From: Colius striatus
Lineage: Eukaryota; Chordata; Aves; Coliiformes; Coliidae
Direction: 5' to 3'
Length of the DNA stretch: 64,000 nt
NCBI RefSeq assembly: GCF_028858725.1
Contig: NC_084759.1
Span: 135,514,171 to 135,578,170 of the forward strand
The translations under genes and the position numbers were made by a program. The first letter of the stretch is position 1. Each line of letters opens with the position of its first letter. Of this stretch, positions 22,667-34,700 are shown one piece after another. The notes beneath the pieces were generated by a model, which made no database searches, was not told the origin of the DNA, and saw nothing but the letters and a program-made list of their open reading frames with translations.

Positions 22667-22801
22667 ACAATTGTTGTGACTATTATCTCTGATGACATTT
22701 GTAGCACATATTTCCTTCCCTGGTTCCATGGCATTTTGCTCACATCTAACAGCAATATCTTCAGTAAATAGCTGGACAGTTATCTCCAACAGCTCTAGAC
22801 A
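22667..22801 (-). CDS. Candidate upstream coding exon of the coiled-coil gene
   Basis: This is a 135-nt open block in phase 0, beginning CLELLEITVQLF and ending SHNNC. It is followed by a GTGAGG donor at 22666-22661. The next exon (from 22264) is open in the same phase for 27 nt before the ATG at 22237, so the two blocks join without a frame break. The acceptor (a CAG ending at 22802) has a poor pyrimidine tract, and an alternative AG lies 7 nt inside. If this block is coding, translation starts further upstream and the ATG at 22237 is internal. Confidence 0.4.
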
Positions 22802-25800
22802 CTGTCAGTTTCTGATCTCTTCTGGTAGCTGCCAAGTGACCCTGCAGCCACAGTTACACAAATCAGTTGAAGTACTGAGCCAGCAGCTTTTCTGGAGCTG
22901 CATGATGACAGGTTTCAGAAGCCAAGATTTACATGACATTTTCTTTCAGGAAAATATTAGTGTCTTTTTGTGTTTGCTCTTTGTTGGTACTGGGTTGGTG
23001 AGTGTGAGGAGGCAGGAAAAGCAAGCACAAGGGTTTCAGAATTTCAGTGAGCCTACAAGAACAAAAACCCAAAATCCAGTTCTTTCTTTTACTACTTAAC
23101 CACAACTACAGTGGGTCATGCTATCACACAGGGAATTCCAAGAAACATGCTCTTCAGTTCTACTTGTGTTTGTGTCTTTTAAAACATTGCCTGGGAGAAC
23201 AGGTATTTCCAATAAGATGAGCTTGTGTGTGTATGACCAAGTCATGGAAGGTACAGTTTGCAAGAATAGAGCCACATTTCAAGTGAGACAGGCATCTCTA
23301 GCATGCAATTTGCAATCATTTTCTCTAAACTGAGTAGTTGTAAGTTTTCACCTAACACAATCCTCCTGTGGACTTCTGTTGCAGTTTCTCACCTTCAAAA
23401 AGTATCTGCTGAAACACCAGCAGTGAGAAAGACTATCCACCAGCCAGTGCAACCCAGTGAGTGCAGTCGGACTTATCAAAGCTCTGTGATGGGCATTAGC
23501 AGCTTAACTGAATTTTTGTCATTGGAAAGAAGTAAAAGCAAAACAAGCAATACTATTAGAAATTAGATATGTCATCTAGATCATTATAAGAGACATATTA
23601 CTTTTAAAAATAAGAGTACCAGATAAAGATAGCTAAAGATCCCAAGAATCAGATTTTCAGTGACCATTCGCACTCAATATTTCAGTTACGTACATATCTT
23701 CCCACTTGGTCACTTTCAAGTTCTCAGCTCTGAAAATACACTGTATTGCTTCTCTCCACACGATTACATACAATGTTAAAAACCCAAACTACTCACAAAA
23801 CACAACACTTGCTTTAAAGAAAGAAGCAGAGAAGCAGGGAGGAGTCCAGTTTATGTCAACTGTATAAACTACATGACTGGCAAGAACCTTCCTCAGGTGC
23901 TCCAAGAGTGGGTTTTACTCATAGCCAAGCCCGCAAATAGCACTATCACAGGCCAACCTTCTCTTCAGGTTAGGAGAGAGGAAAATTAAATCATTGCTTT
24001 ATAACTAGAGCTTAAGAGACAGGATGTTCATGTGAGTTCAGTTGCCTGCAAAAGCTGAATACACCTCCTTGTACCCTGAAGGGATTTCCCCATGTATGAT
24101 AGAAACACCAACTTGACCCCAGAAGGATATAGACTTTAGTCAACTATACCTTTCTACTCAAACTGTGCACCCAGAAACAAAATGAAGCAACCTCCCCAAG
24201 AAGTTAGCTCCCTTCTTTTAGATGGTAAAAACCTCAGTGATTTTCTGAAAAATAGCAACATACTTTACCAGCATTTAACAGTAGTTGACACTTATATAAT
24301 CATGTGAAGTACAGAGAAAAACCACATTTAAATATTTATTGATCTGGATTGCAATAGACATAAATACTCAAAGTTTTATTTAGATTGAGTCATTACAAGC
24401 TTCCTGCATGCCAAGAGGTTGGTTTTATGCATGTGTGGTTAAGATCCCCAAGTTGATTTCTCTACCATTGTTTCTACTAGTAGCAACATTTACCCTAATG
24501 ATTATCTGAATAATTTTAGAGAAGAGGCTGCTTTTTACTGCTACCACTGTTTTAAAAGATTTATTCCTTAAAAATAAGTGCCAATTCATTGAAGTAGCTT
24601 TCTATATTAGAGATGTAGATTATCTTTTCAAAGGAAAACTTACAAACATCGCAATTTGCAAAAGGACACAAGAGCCTTCAAGGAAACGTAAGGAACCCTC
24701 AAATATTAGTCTTTTTAACTACAATGCATTTTTAAGTATTGCTTGTAATTCCTCATCCAAAAAAAACCCCCAAACAAGCCAATAATCCAAGACCTTATAC
24801 TTACACTAGCACACGAAAAAGCACCTTCACTTCTTATGCACCAGAGAGAGCATACAGCAACAAAAGCTCTTTTAGCTGTTCCTCTGAAGAGGGCCAATTG
24901 AATAAACTTTGGGACTCCAATTAGCAGAAGGCTCATTTGCTGGAAAATCAACTTTACAAGGTACACCTGTTGCTGCCTACCACCCATCTCTCAGGTGGAG
25001 AGGGGAAATGAGCTTCAAGGAGGTGCAAATCAAGCATCAGTCTCTAGCTTTCTAGCCCTTCTACTTTTTTTCTCTTTTTTGTATCTCCCCTGCAGCTGTT
25101 AAATGAATTATCTGGAATTTTAATACATCCTGAAGTCTCCCTGATATCTTACCCTTTTCTATGGTTTTTTTTTTTTTTAACAATGAGGAAAATACTGATA
25201 TAACTTATTGCTATGTCACAGCTTAGGTACCTGGGATGTTTCTCACTTCTATTAACAGTTCTTTCTTACTTTTCCCACCTACTGCAAAAGTTCAGGTAGC
25301 AGAAGACCTCTCCTAGTTTCTCCTGTGACAGTGAATGAGCTTGGATATTGTGCTATTTTACTGGTCTCTGGAAAAACAAGGTGGAACTTCAGTGGTGTGG
25401 GAGGGATCCAGCCGCAGGAAATTTGCACTCTTTCCATTTTCCTGGTGTGCAGTTCAAGTACATGTGGCTTATGGCCCATCTTTGCTGGGCAACACTGTGT
25501 TTTGCTTAGAGCTTCACTGTGGGCTGAGACAGGTAAGCACTGACAGACACAGTTGAGGTGGTTTACCACCCGTTTTAGGAATATCTGAAGTATCTGTCTG
25601 TTCTGATTATCTGGTATGTCAAGTAGAGACATTTATTTTTCCCTCAATTGGACTTTTGCCTCTAGAAGCAAGCTTTGTTTCAAGTTATTATGATTATGGT
25701 TACAACAGTGTAAAACAATTAACTACTCTTATTTTAGCATAATTCCTGTTTTCTGCATGGTAGGATTAAAATACATGCTATTCAAAGCTAAAGTACAGCT

Positions 25801-26227
25801 CTTACTCAGTTTGCATGGGTAAATATTGAGGACAACAGTTTCAGAGTCCTCCCCGTCCCTCATGGTATGCATGGGTAAAGAAATTCAGCCCAAGAGGATG
25901 CAACCGTGCTCAAATAGGTTGCGCACTTTGTCTGTGAAGTACATGCAGCAGGTTATTTCAGTTTCTGACACCTGACTGTCTGGTTTAGTCTCTCAGTGTA
26001 ACTTGCCTTTTTCATCCCTTCCAATCCCATCCATTGTTTACTTCAAAATGTTATCATCCAGCTGCTCGGTAACAGTATATACTTCTTCCCAGGATCCATG
26101 GGTGAGACTATGTGACAAACCTACTAGTTAGGCAAGAGGAGACGACTGCATGCGTAACGCTCAGCCCACCAGGCAGCTTCTTGACAAAAATCCTCTTTGC
26201 CAAGTTCATGGGGGTGGAAGAAAAGGT

Positions 26228-26275
26228 CAGATGACTCCTTGGCCTTTGGTGCAGATGACTCCTTGGCCTTTGGTG
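26228..26275. repeat. 24-bp perfect tandem duplication
   Basis: The unit CAGATGACTCCTTGGCCTTT plus GGTG occurs twice without mismatch, at 26228-26251 and 26252-26275. Confidence 0.95.
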
Positions 26276-26388
26276 CTTATGTCATTACAAAAAGGTATGT
26301 TCTGCAAGATACAGTCAGTAGTACCTGCCTGTTTGAAGAGCTGCACAGCTTCTGCTAACGCACTTTTCAAATGTCTGTGCTTATATGA

Positions 26389-26625
26389 CAGAATCACAGA
26401 ATCTTAAGGGTTGCAAGGGACATTGAAAGACCATCTAGTCCAACCCCCCTGCCAGAGCAGGACCTCCTAGAGTAGGTCACACAGGAACTCATCCAGATGG
26501 CTTTTGAATGTCTCCAGAGAAAGAGACTCCACAACTCATCTGGGCAGCCTGTTCCAGTGCTCCATCGTTCTCACAGTGAAGAAGTTTCTCCTTGAATTCC
26601 TATTTTTCAATGCTGGCCCTGCAAG
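26389..26625 (-). mobile_element. CR1 LINE, 3'-end fragment
   Basis: It begins on the plus strand with AGAATCACAGAATC and the CATCTAGTCCAACCCCCCTG block and continues with the reverse complement of the ORF2 C-terminal region. It is diverged from the other copies, suggesting an older insertion. Confidence 0.88.
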
Positions 26626-27418
26626 GACCCGTACCAGACAGCTATTTTACTTGAGACCACCAAAAAGCACTTATCCTAGCTCCTGGTTCTCCTTTACTTC
26701 TCCACTAGAGATGGGATGAAAGCCACAAGGATGAGACACCACAGCTCCAGGCCTGCAAGGCAACGGGCATATAGAAGGGCTCAGCAACGAGGGAAGGCTG
26801 ACTGCTTTGGCTAGTGACAGTGAAGACTTCAATGCCTTCATCCTAGGAGCTGCTGAGCATCCCTTTATGTCAGGAAGACGCTGTATGGATGCCAGAGATG
26901 GATGCCAGTATGATTTTTATCCTTCCACAGAGCTAGGCAAAGACAAAACCATGGAGAGCACTTCATTTGATTTCCAATTCCAGACAATCCCTCTCCCTCC
27001 TTGCCTTCTCTCTCACTATATTCCTCTCATGGCAGAAACTTTTACTTCCCGTGTCTCCACATCTTCTATCTGCCCTTGGACACTTTTGTGCCAGTGAAGT
27101 GTGCAGACCCAACCCAAGTCACGTCCATGTCCACAAGTGTAAGCACAGAAAGATCCCACACAGTTCCATGAAATTTATTCTTCATCATCACACCTTTTAG
27201 AACAGCAGTTTGCAGACCTGAAGAAAGGAAAGAGCTCTAGTAACTATGCAGTAACACTGAAATCAGGCCCACAGATATGGTGCCAAATGTACAACAAAGT
27301 AGTCAGACAAAATTTGAGCCAGCAACTAATGACCTCTGTAATTATGCTCCTGGTTTATGTCAGAGACTCTCTCTTCCCTTCAGAGCTGAACCACGGACTT
27401 AAAACTTCCCCAGCTCAT

Positions 27419-27472
27419 TGCAAGGGGAGGTGGACTAGATGACCTTCAAAAGCCCCTTCTATGATTCTTTAA
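27419..27472 (+). mobile_element. CR1 LINE 3'-tail scrap
   Basis: A short sense-strand match to the CR1 3' end: GGTGGACTAGATGACCTTCA, then CCCCTTCTATGATTCTTTAA. It is strongly 5'-truncated. Confidence 0.7.
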
Positions 27473-30400
27473 GTTAGGGCTTATTCTGAAAAATAGTAGT
27501 GAAAAACATTTTGTGTGACATAAAATGGCTGACACACAAAAAAAATATTGATAGATTGCAGATAAGGTTTGCACAGTCAGCAGGTTTTACAAGATGAATA
27601 TGAAACTTGGACACAGAGTTCTTAGTCTGAGTGGCTTGTTGTGTGGTAGAAGTCCAGAGTAAGATGAAGGAACACAAAAACTAGGACCAAAAGAAGATGT
27701 TAAGTGGGGTCATATGGTTCAACACCATGTTTCTCAGCAGAATCCATTTACCAATGACTCCAAAGAGGGAGTTGGCTAATCTATTCTTTGAGTGTCTTGG
27801 CGATAAAAGATCCACAGACTTCCAAGACAACTTGTTTCACCGTGCTAGTGTTAGAAAGCTTGCCTTACTACCTAACTTAAATCTCCATACTTCAAATTAA
27901 ACACAATATTAGTTTTTTGAAAATTTCTTACTTTGCAGACTCTGCCAAGATAGTTCAGAGCCTTTTAAGATGCTATGGTTAGCATGTACAAGCCAGAACT
28001 ACACTGCCCTAGGTGCTGTTAAGATGCCAGGCAGAAGTGAGATGTAAATCCCAAAGAGTTAACAAACCATCCGGAAAGCATGAAGGGTGTGAGAATAAGG
28101 ATGAGAGACAAAGATCATAGATCTGAGGAGATTTATACTCAGACAATGTCAGAATACCATATTTGCTGATGTACCTGCTGGCCACCTACACACAACAGCT
28201 ACACCTTTTCTCAAGAGCAAGCAACAGATCACTGGTGTTCTTGCTGGCAGCTTAAAAATAGACTGGCACAATGACTATAGTCTACACTTTTAGGGAAAGA
28301 TTTTGGAAGTACATGGTCCTGATGCAGGTCAGTGATATATGTTTGACTCTACTAGTTAAAACTCTACCGCATGAGAACTTTTTCACCCACCTCAGCATTG
28401 GATTTCAATACCAGAAATTGGCTTTTTATCATTTACATGTCAGAATAAGCAGTCTCTGCCCTTTAGATCATCTTTAAGAATAAGAATAGGTTATGTTCTT
28501 TCTAACAAGGGGTCCTGCTGCTACATCAAGCTTCACTCTACTTCCCTTACTTAGGATATTGATTACATGCCAAAGTCACTTCCTCATTTATGTGAATCAA
28601 CTGAGAAATGGCAGCATTGACAGTGAGTGTTTTATGTACAGCTCATCATCCTGAAATGCTGTAGTTTTTTAGTGTGTTATGATCCATAACCCAATTATAG
28701 GCTACTTCATTTTTCAAGAGTGCAAGGTTACATATGCCCATACACATTCACATGGGGCTTTTTTGTGAATGCAAACCCTCTCAGTACATGCATTTCCTTC
28801 TCAAGGTATTGCCTCCTGTTGCTGTTTGCAAATATGCCACCCTAGAAATGGCTAGATTTCTGGGAAGAGTAAGATGATCACCTTCTCACACAATTATGAC
28901 AAGAAAGAGTTATGAATGGAGAAATGGAGTGTTTTAAATTTCAATCATTAAAGTAGGATTAAGAAAGCTGTAGTTCTTTAATCTGCATACAGACTTCTTA
29001 CACGTTTCCAGGGTGGTGATTTGGAACTTTTTTTTTTTTTTTTTAAACATCAAAGCAACATAGAATCACTGGTCACAGTAAAAATAAATGGATTTAGGGC
29101 CTTAAGTCACAAAAGCACAGAAAATGTAAGGGAAAAATAAAAACTTTTAAAAAAAACCCCCAACTTACTATGGAAATTCATTTTGGGACTGAGTTCATTT
29201 TACCTGGTGCTATCTGTATAAAACGTTGTCTGAAGTCAATGAAGAAACACAAATATATACAGAGGAGAAATCAATCCTTCTCTCTTAATGCTCTCCACTC
29301 TGCGGCCAGAGGGTGCTCTTTGAAGTCCTGTTCCCCTTCATACTGTAGCAGTGATTCAGTTCAAAAGCAATTAGTGACATTTTAGGTACCCTAGGGATCA
29401 TGCCTGCCTTTCAGTAGCATCTCCGCAAGTCTTGGGTGTCTTACAGGCCCTGTGTCACAGCTAACAGTCCTATGTGAGTCTCAGGTGCCTTGGATAGTGT
29501 TTGGGCAAGGTAGCCTACTTGTCACTGGTTGAAATGAAACAATTCACCTTTACACAGCTTAATGCTATTGAGACATCTGATGGTACAGGACTCAAACTAT
29601 TTCAAATAGGAGGAGAATGCTGCTGAAGCTCTGCATTTGTGCTTGAGCTGATGGTCACCTGACCCCATAATAAGCCAGCTGAAGTTTTGAGCTCCAAGCT
29701 GCACTCCAGGCAACCTCAAAAAAGTCCCAAGCAAGTAGCACTCTGACAATATAGCTATGTTTGGAAGAGAGTGTGAGGCTCCAGCAACAACTCAGAGGAG
29801 CTCAGCCTTGCAAAGTGGTCAAAAGATAAGAAAAACTGAAGTGGTCTTTCTACAGTGCAGTAATAACATTAATCTCGATGCCTTGAATTCTCTTCTCCAT
29901 CTCCCCAGTTTCAACAGAAAAGGCTGAGTGGGTTTTATTCACAGTCTATTTTGTGTTAACTTGTCTCATTCCAGTGGCAGGAGAACCAAGGTTTATTTTC
30001 AGCAGTAGACACATTCTGGTTTTTATACCACAAGGAGGGCCATTGTGAAGAGAAAACATTTTACAGTGATCAATGCCAAAGGCAGGGGGTTAATTTTCAC
30101 AGATTCAGATGTTGGCATGTTTTGATTCTAGTCCTGTGGTATGTACAGAAAGAGACTCTCTGAAGTCACTCCAGAAAACAAAAGATGAGTAGCTTTCTCT
30201 TTATCGAGTCTGCACTTGTTAAATGTCTCCTGGATGCAATGCTTAGTCCCCTTCTAATGCTAAGGGTTAAACATCATCAAGAAATGTCTCTGATCTGTCA
30301 GAACATGAGGAAAAGAGCAGGGAAAATGTAAACTTCATATTGAAGTAAATGCAAGTAGAATCCGTTCTTCTGGCTAAAGTGTATCATGGCATGTCCTTTA

Positions 30401-31698
30401 AGAAGGATAGAGGTATAATAGCAGTTCCCTGCCATCACAAGATCTGCATTAGGTCAAAACCTGAACTCCCCTCTTGTTTCTTGCATATCTATCAGAGTGA
30501 GCTGCAGCTACTGCCAATTCTGTACATTCAATGAATAATTCTGTCTGGTATAAGCATAGAACAGAGCAATATCCTTCCAAAATTGAGAGAGCAATTGCAC
30601 CTTCACGGTGTGCTTCAGAGTGGTCTCCACAAACATGTTGTGTCAGGGAACAGCTGTTAACAAGCCATAGGAGTGCCTATCTGCACACTCTCTAGTCAGA
30701 TTCCACATACATTAGCATGTGTTTGTTATGCATATAGGCTGACCTGTATTTTTGTTACATCACAGACTGGTCCCGTTTGTGAGGCTGTCACTTTCTATTG
30801 ACTGATCCTCTAATCAGCAAATTTCTAGCTCCATGTTTGATTTGTTTCTCCACATGATTCTCTCTTCCACTTTACAAAGGAAAAATGAAGGAGCTACAGA
30901 ATCAGCAAGTCTAGGCATCAACCATTTGCCTGAGGATCAAACCCACTATCTATGACTGCAATGAGTCCAACAATCACTTAGAAGTAGCTTATGGAAATGG
31001 TTTCTCTGATTCCCGCTTCCTACCTTTTTTTTCTGTTTACTGTTCACTGTTTGACATATTGAAGTCTGTGATCTGGGCTTTTACTCCAACCAGTCTGAGA
31101 CAGAAAAATGTTTCTGACTATTAGGGATTGGGGATTTTTTGGTGGCTTTTTTCTTTGTTTTTTTTTTTTTTTTCATTCAACTTTGTATTTTTACTTGTGG
31201 ATATAAAAACTAGATGCAAGAGATTGTTAGAGAATCAAACAAGAAACTGTGCCATCCAAATGTACACTAGGAATAACAACAAGCTAGCACTGGATAGTCA
31301 AGTGACACTGGATAAGTCACCTTTTTCCCTTATGACTGGAGAATAAGTGACTAACTTCTCCAGCTCCCACAATGAAGAGCAAACTGATATATGTTAGATT
31401 ATCCTAGGTAAACACCCATCATCATTATTAATACCTGCTTCTGGCTGTGGTTATCGATCACCTAGCAAGAAAGTGACGTATTGCAAATGCACAGGGCTGA
31501 TGCTGATGTATTCAGAAGGTATTCACCTGGCTAATGGGATGCATCTCCAAGTGTATTCATCTTTCAATCATTTATCTGACTTCCTGCAAGAGTATAGGTT
31601 CCCCTCAGGAGTCATCAGACCTTCTACTTTTCCATCTACAGGGCTGACAAGACTCCTCCACCCTGCCACAGAAGGGGAGGGTCCCTTCACTCTGAAGA

Positions 31699-31707
31699 TT
31701 TAAAAAG
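31699..31707 (+). promoter_or_regulatory. Possible TATA-like element of SPX
   Basis: TTTAAAAAG lies about 85 bp upstream of the SPX start codon at 31788, so transcription could begin near 31730 and leave a short 5' UTR. The call rests on position and A/T composition only. Confidence 0.35.
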
Positions 31708-31787
31708 GGATCCCCCCAAACCTGTAGGAGATATTGTGACACATTATCCCAAGAAAAGAAAATTGAAGCTTTGCCACTTAACTAAGT

Positions 31788-31793
31788 ATGAAG
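31788..31793 (+). CDS. SPX: SPX coding exon 1 (two codons)
   Basis: ATGAAG is followed at once by the donor GTGAGTG. It supplies Met-Lys, which, joined to exon 2 starting Gly-Leu, gives the MKGL start seen in mammalian spexin. This is a better start than the in-frame ATG inside exon 2 at 32752, which would cut the signal peptide short. Confidence 0.85.
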
Positions 31794-34700
31794 GTGAGTG
31801 AGACTCTTTTGGTGTGTGGGAAACATTTCGTTTGCAATTTATTATTTTTCATGTGAGTACAATTTTTAGGACTTTCAGGGGGGCTTCGTAGTTTTAACTT
31901 GAAAATAACCTGAGACAAATATACACATAGTTATATTCAATGGGCTTGAAATAACTATATTTTTAAAAAACCCAAACATTACTACCACAATGTGCTCTCA
32001 AAACCAGGATAAAATAAACAATCGTGAATTGTAATGTTAGATGCTCTCTGTTGCCCATTGCTGTTATCAATACATGAATAACAACACAGTCTGTGCGAAC
32101 AGGCAGAGATGCAACTTGTTCGCAGAGGATTCATGCTCAATGCTTTCATTTGCATGTGCTGCATCAGCGAACAGACTCCAAGAGTCAAAAGAGCCTGTCT
32201 CATGACATGTGTGTAATCATGGTTGATGCAAATAGGATGCTAAATTTAAAAACTTTCTTTTCCTGAGGAAGTAGTGCTCTTGCTCTCCTGGTTGGTTGGT
32301 TTGTTTATTTGGAATGGCATATCCCCTATATTTGCCACTTGTCTAAACTCTATGATTCAAGGTTTTATAAAGTCCAGATATGTTTTATGTCATCTTTCCT
32401 TGTTAGTTTATATATTATTTTAATTTCTGGAGGATCTGATGTCCTTATAAATAGGAGCAAAGGAGGTGCTTACCTCTATAACAGTTGTTCCTGGTATGGA
32501 ATCTTTGTCATGAGTATTAGTAAAGAGAATAAAGTATGTTTGATTTAATATTCATCCTTTCATCAGATGACTGTGTAAAGAAGCTGAAATAACCAATGAG
32601 CAAGAGAAGATTTGGCAACAATATAGTGAGAAAGGAGCGACAAAATACCCTTCCGTTTAGATTTCAGAGCTTCTATAGATCTGAAAGGCTTTTCCCGTAC
32701 TTTGTGATTCTTTGTTGTGCACAGGGGCTGTGTAATCTGACAGCATCTGCAATGGCACTGCTCCTGGCCGTGTCTTTCATATCTCTATCCTGGAGTGCAC
32801 CTCAGGTAAACTGCTCACTCAGTCTGAATGTGCAGCATCCATGAATCTCACAGGTTGGTGACATTTAAGTATTTATATTAGTTAGTAATGGCATGCAACA
32901 TTGACATGTCTCTTCTCTCTTTTTTTGTATAAAGGCTCATTTTCAAAGGAGAAACTGGACTCCTCAGGCTATGCTCTATTTGAAGGGTGCACGTAAGTTC
33001 CAAGCTCTTTCCAATTTGAGGAGATAACTTTCTCTGCCACTGGATTATTTCTGATCTGCTTGGCTCCACACAACCATTAAATCCCCAAAGATACTGTGGA
33101 GGTAGAAGTGCTGCAGCCTGCACCTGCAGGGATGTGTTAATTAGTTTTTTCTGCTTGTCTCTGAGATAGTGGCATCACCAATATTATTATCATCTCTTTA
33201 GTAAATCAAACTGAAGAAAGTACAAGTTAGAAGAAGCAAAAAACAGTACTGAAAATATAGAGAGTTTAAAGCGTGATTGTAAAACCTACCGGAAAAGGAG
33301 TTTTCTGATCTGAAATAATCTTAAAAGGGGTTTAAGACATGTTGGATATAGTTATCACTCCGTATTCTTACTCAGGTTTTATTAAAGGCTTTATTGTTTG
33401 TGTCTTTTCAAGCAATAGAACATGCATTCCTATTACAAGCATCTTGCACTAGAGTTAGTATTAAGACCACAAAGAACCTCTTCTAAGGAGAACTTGGATG
33501 TCAGTGTTATCAGTATTGTGATGTGAAGGTTGTGAGAATGACCTTTTGAGTTTCTGCTGTTAGACCAGAGTTGGAAAAGCTTTAAATGTAAAGATAAAGA
33601 GTCAAAGAGTCCTTTGATGTAAACCCACAAAATTTAACAGAAATATTCATGTTTTAAAAAATTATATTCTGAATTGTTGTGTCAAAATTAAAAGCTACCA
33701 GGTAGGGCAGGTACACAGAGAGTAAGAAAAATTCAAATTCTTGAAACTAAAGAAACCCCGAAGCTCAAAATCCCAAGAAAAAAATGCAAAAGGGAGACAA
33801 TACAAATAATAAAACCATGAAGAATATATAGGTTCCCAACAGCTGTGAGTGTAGCTGAAAGAAGTTCTAATGACATTCATGAAATAATTTTTATTTATAA
33901 AAGCAAAAAATTTAGCTCTCTTTTGTTTTGTTTAACACTTCCAAGTGAATAATGCACTGTCTTAGTTCTACACTGACCTATGCATCATTTTTATGGAGGC
34001 ATTGGAAATAATATGAGTTTATTTAAGTTTTTTTCAATCTATTCAGAAAATAGAAATATCCCTTCTAAAGGCAATACTTTACAGTCTAGCAAAGAGATTG
34101 AAGGCTGTTGACCATACAGCAGGCAAGGAAAGAGTGAAGAAAAGATAGTAAATTCCTCCCTATGAACAGTTCCTACAGCAGGTTAATACAAGAAAGAAAA
34201 ATGCTGATACACCAGTTCTATGGAGTAAATTACATCTTGAGCATATGGATTCAGGATGGGCTATTGCTATTTTGGAAAAAAAACAGGATGGATTTATGCC
34301 TCAAATTTTATGTCTGTAGAAGTATTGCTATAATCTTGTAGTTTGGAGATATTACTTCAGGGATTGTAAAGTAGGAATTACAATAGATTTGAGAGGTGGT
34401 TTTCACCCTTTTCCTACTGTTTTTGCAGAGGGACGTCGATTCATCTCAGATGAGAGCCAGCGAAAGGATCTGTATGACAGAATGCAGCTTGGTAAGTATG
34501 TGTGCACAGGTGTATGTGACATAACAGTCTTTCCTCAGGTTATGGAAATTGGAGGAGATTTGTTTTCCTGCAATTATATTCAAGGAAGCAATCTAACTCC
34601 CTTTTTTTAGTTCCTTAACTCCAAAAGGCACACAATAAAGACTATATGACTTTCCCGTGTACCTGTGTGACCTCATTTACATAGATGATGTTCCAGACTG

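Larger units (their letters stand above)
22802..31698. other. Head-to-head intergenic region between coiled-coil gene and SPX
   Basis: About 9 kb. It holds two CR1 scraps (26389-26625 and 27419-27472), a 24-bp tandem duplication and poly-T tracts near 25167, 29028 and 31152. Otherwise I see no convincing coding sequence. Any 5' untranslated exon and the promoter of the coiled-coil gene should lie in its left part. A GAAG|GTGAGA donor-like site on the minus strand near 23400 might mark such an exon. Confidence 0.5.

Noticed and set aside
22692-23099. 135-codon open frame on the plus strand
   Set aside because: No splice context, composition or motif supports it. It overlaps the minus-strand candidate exon and looks like a chance frame.
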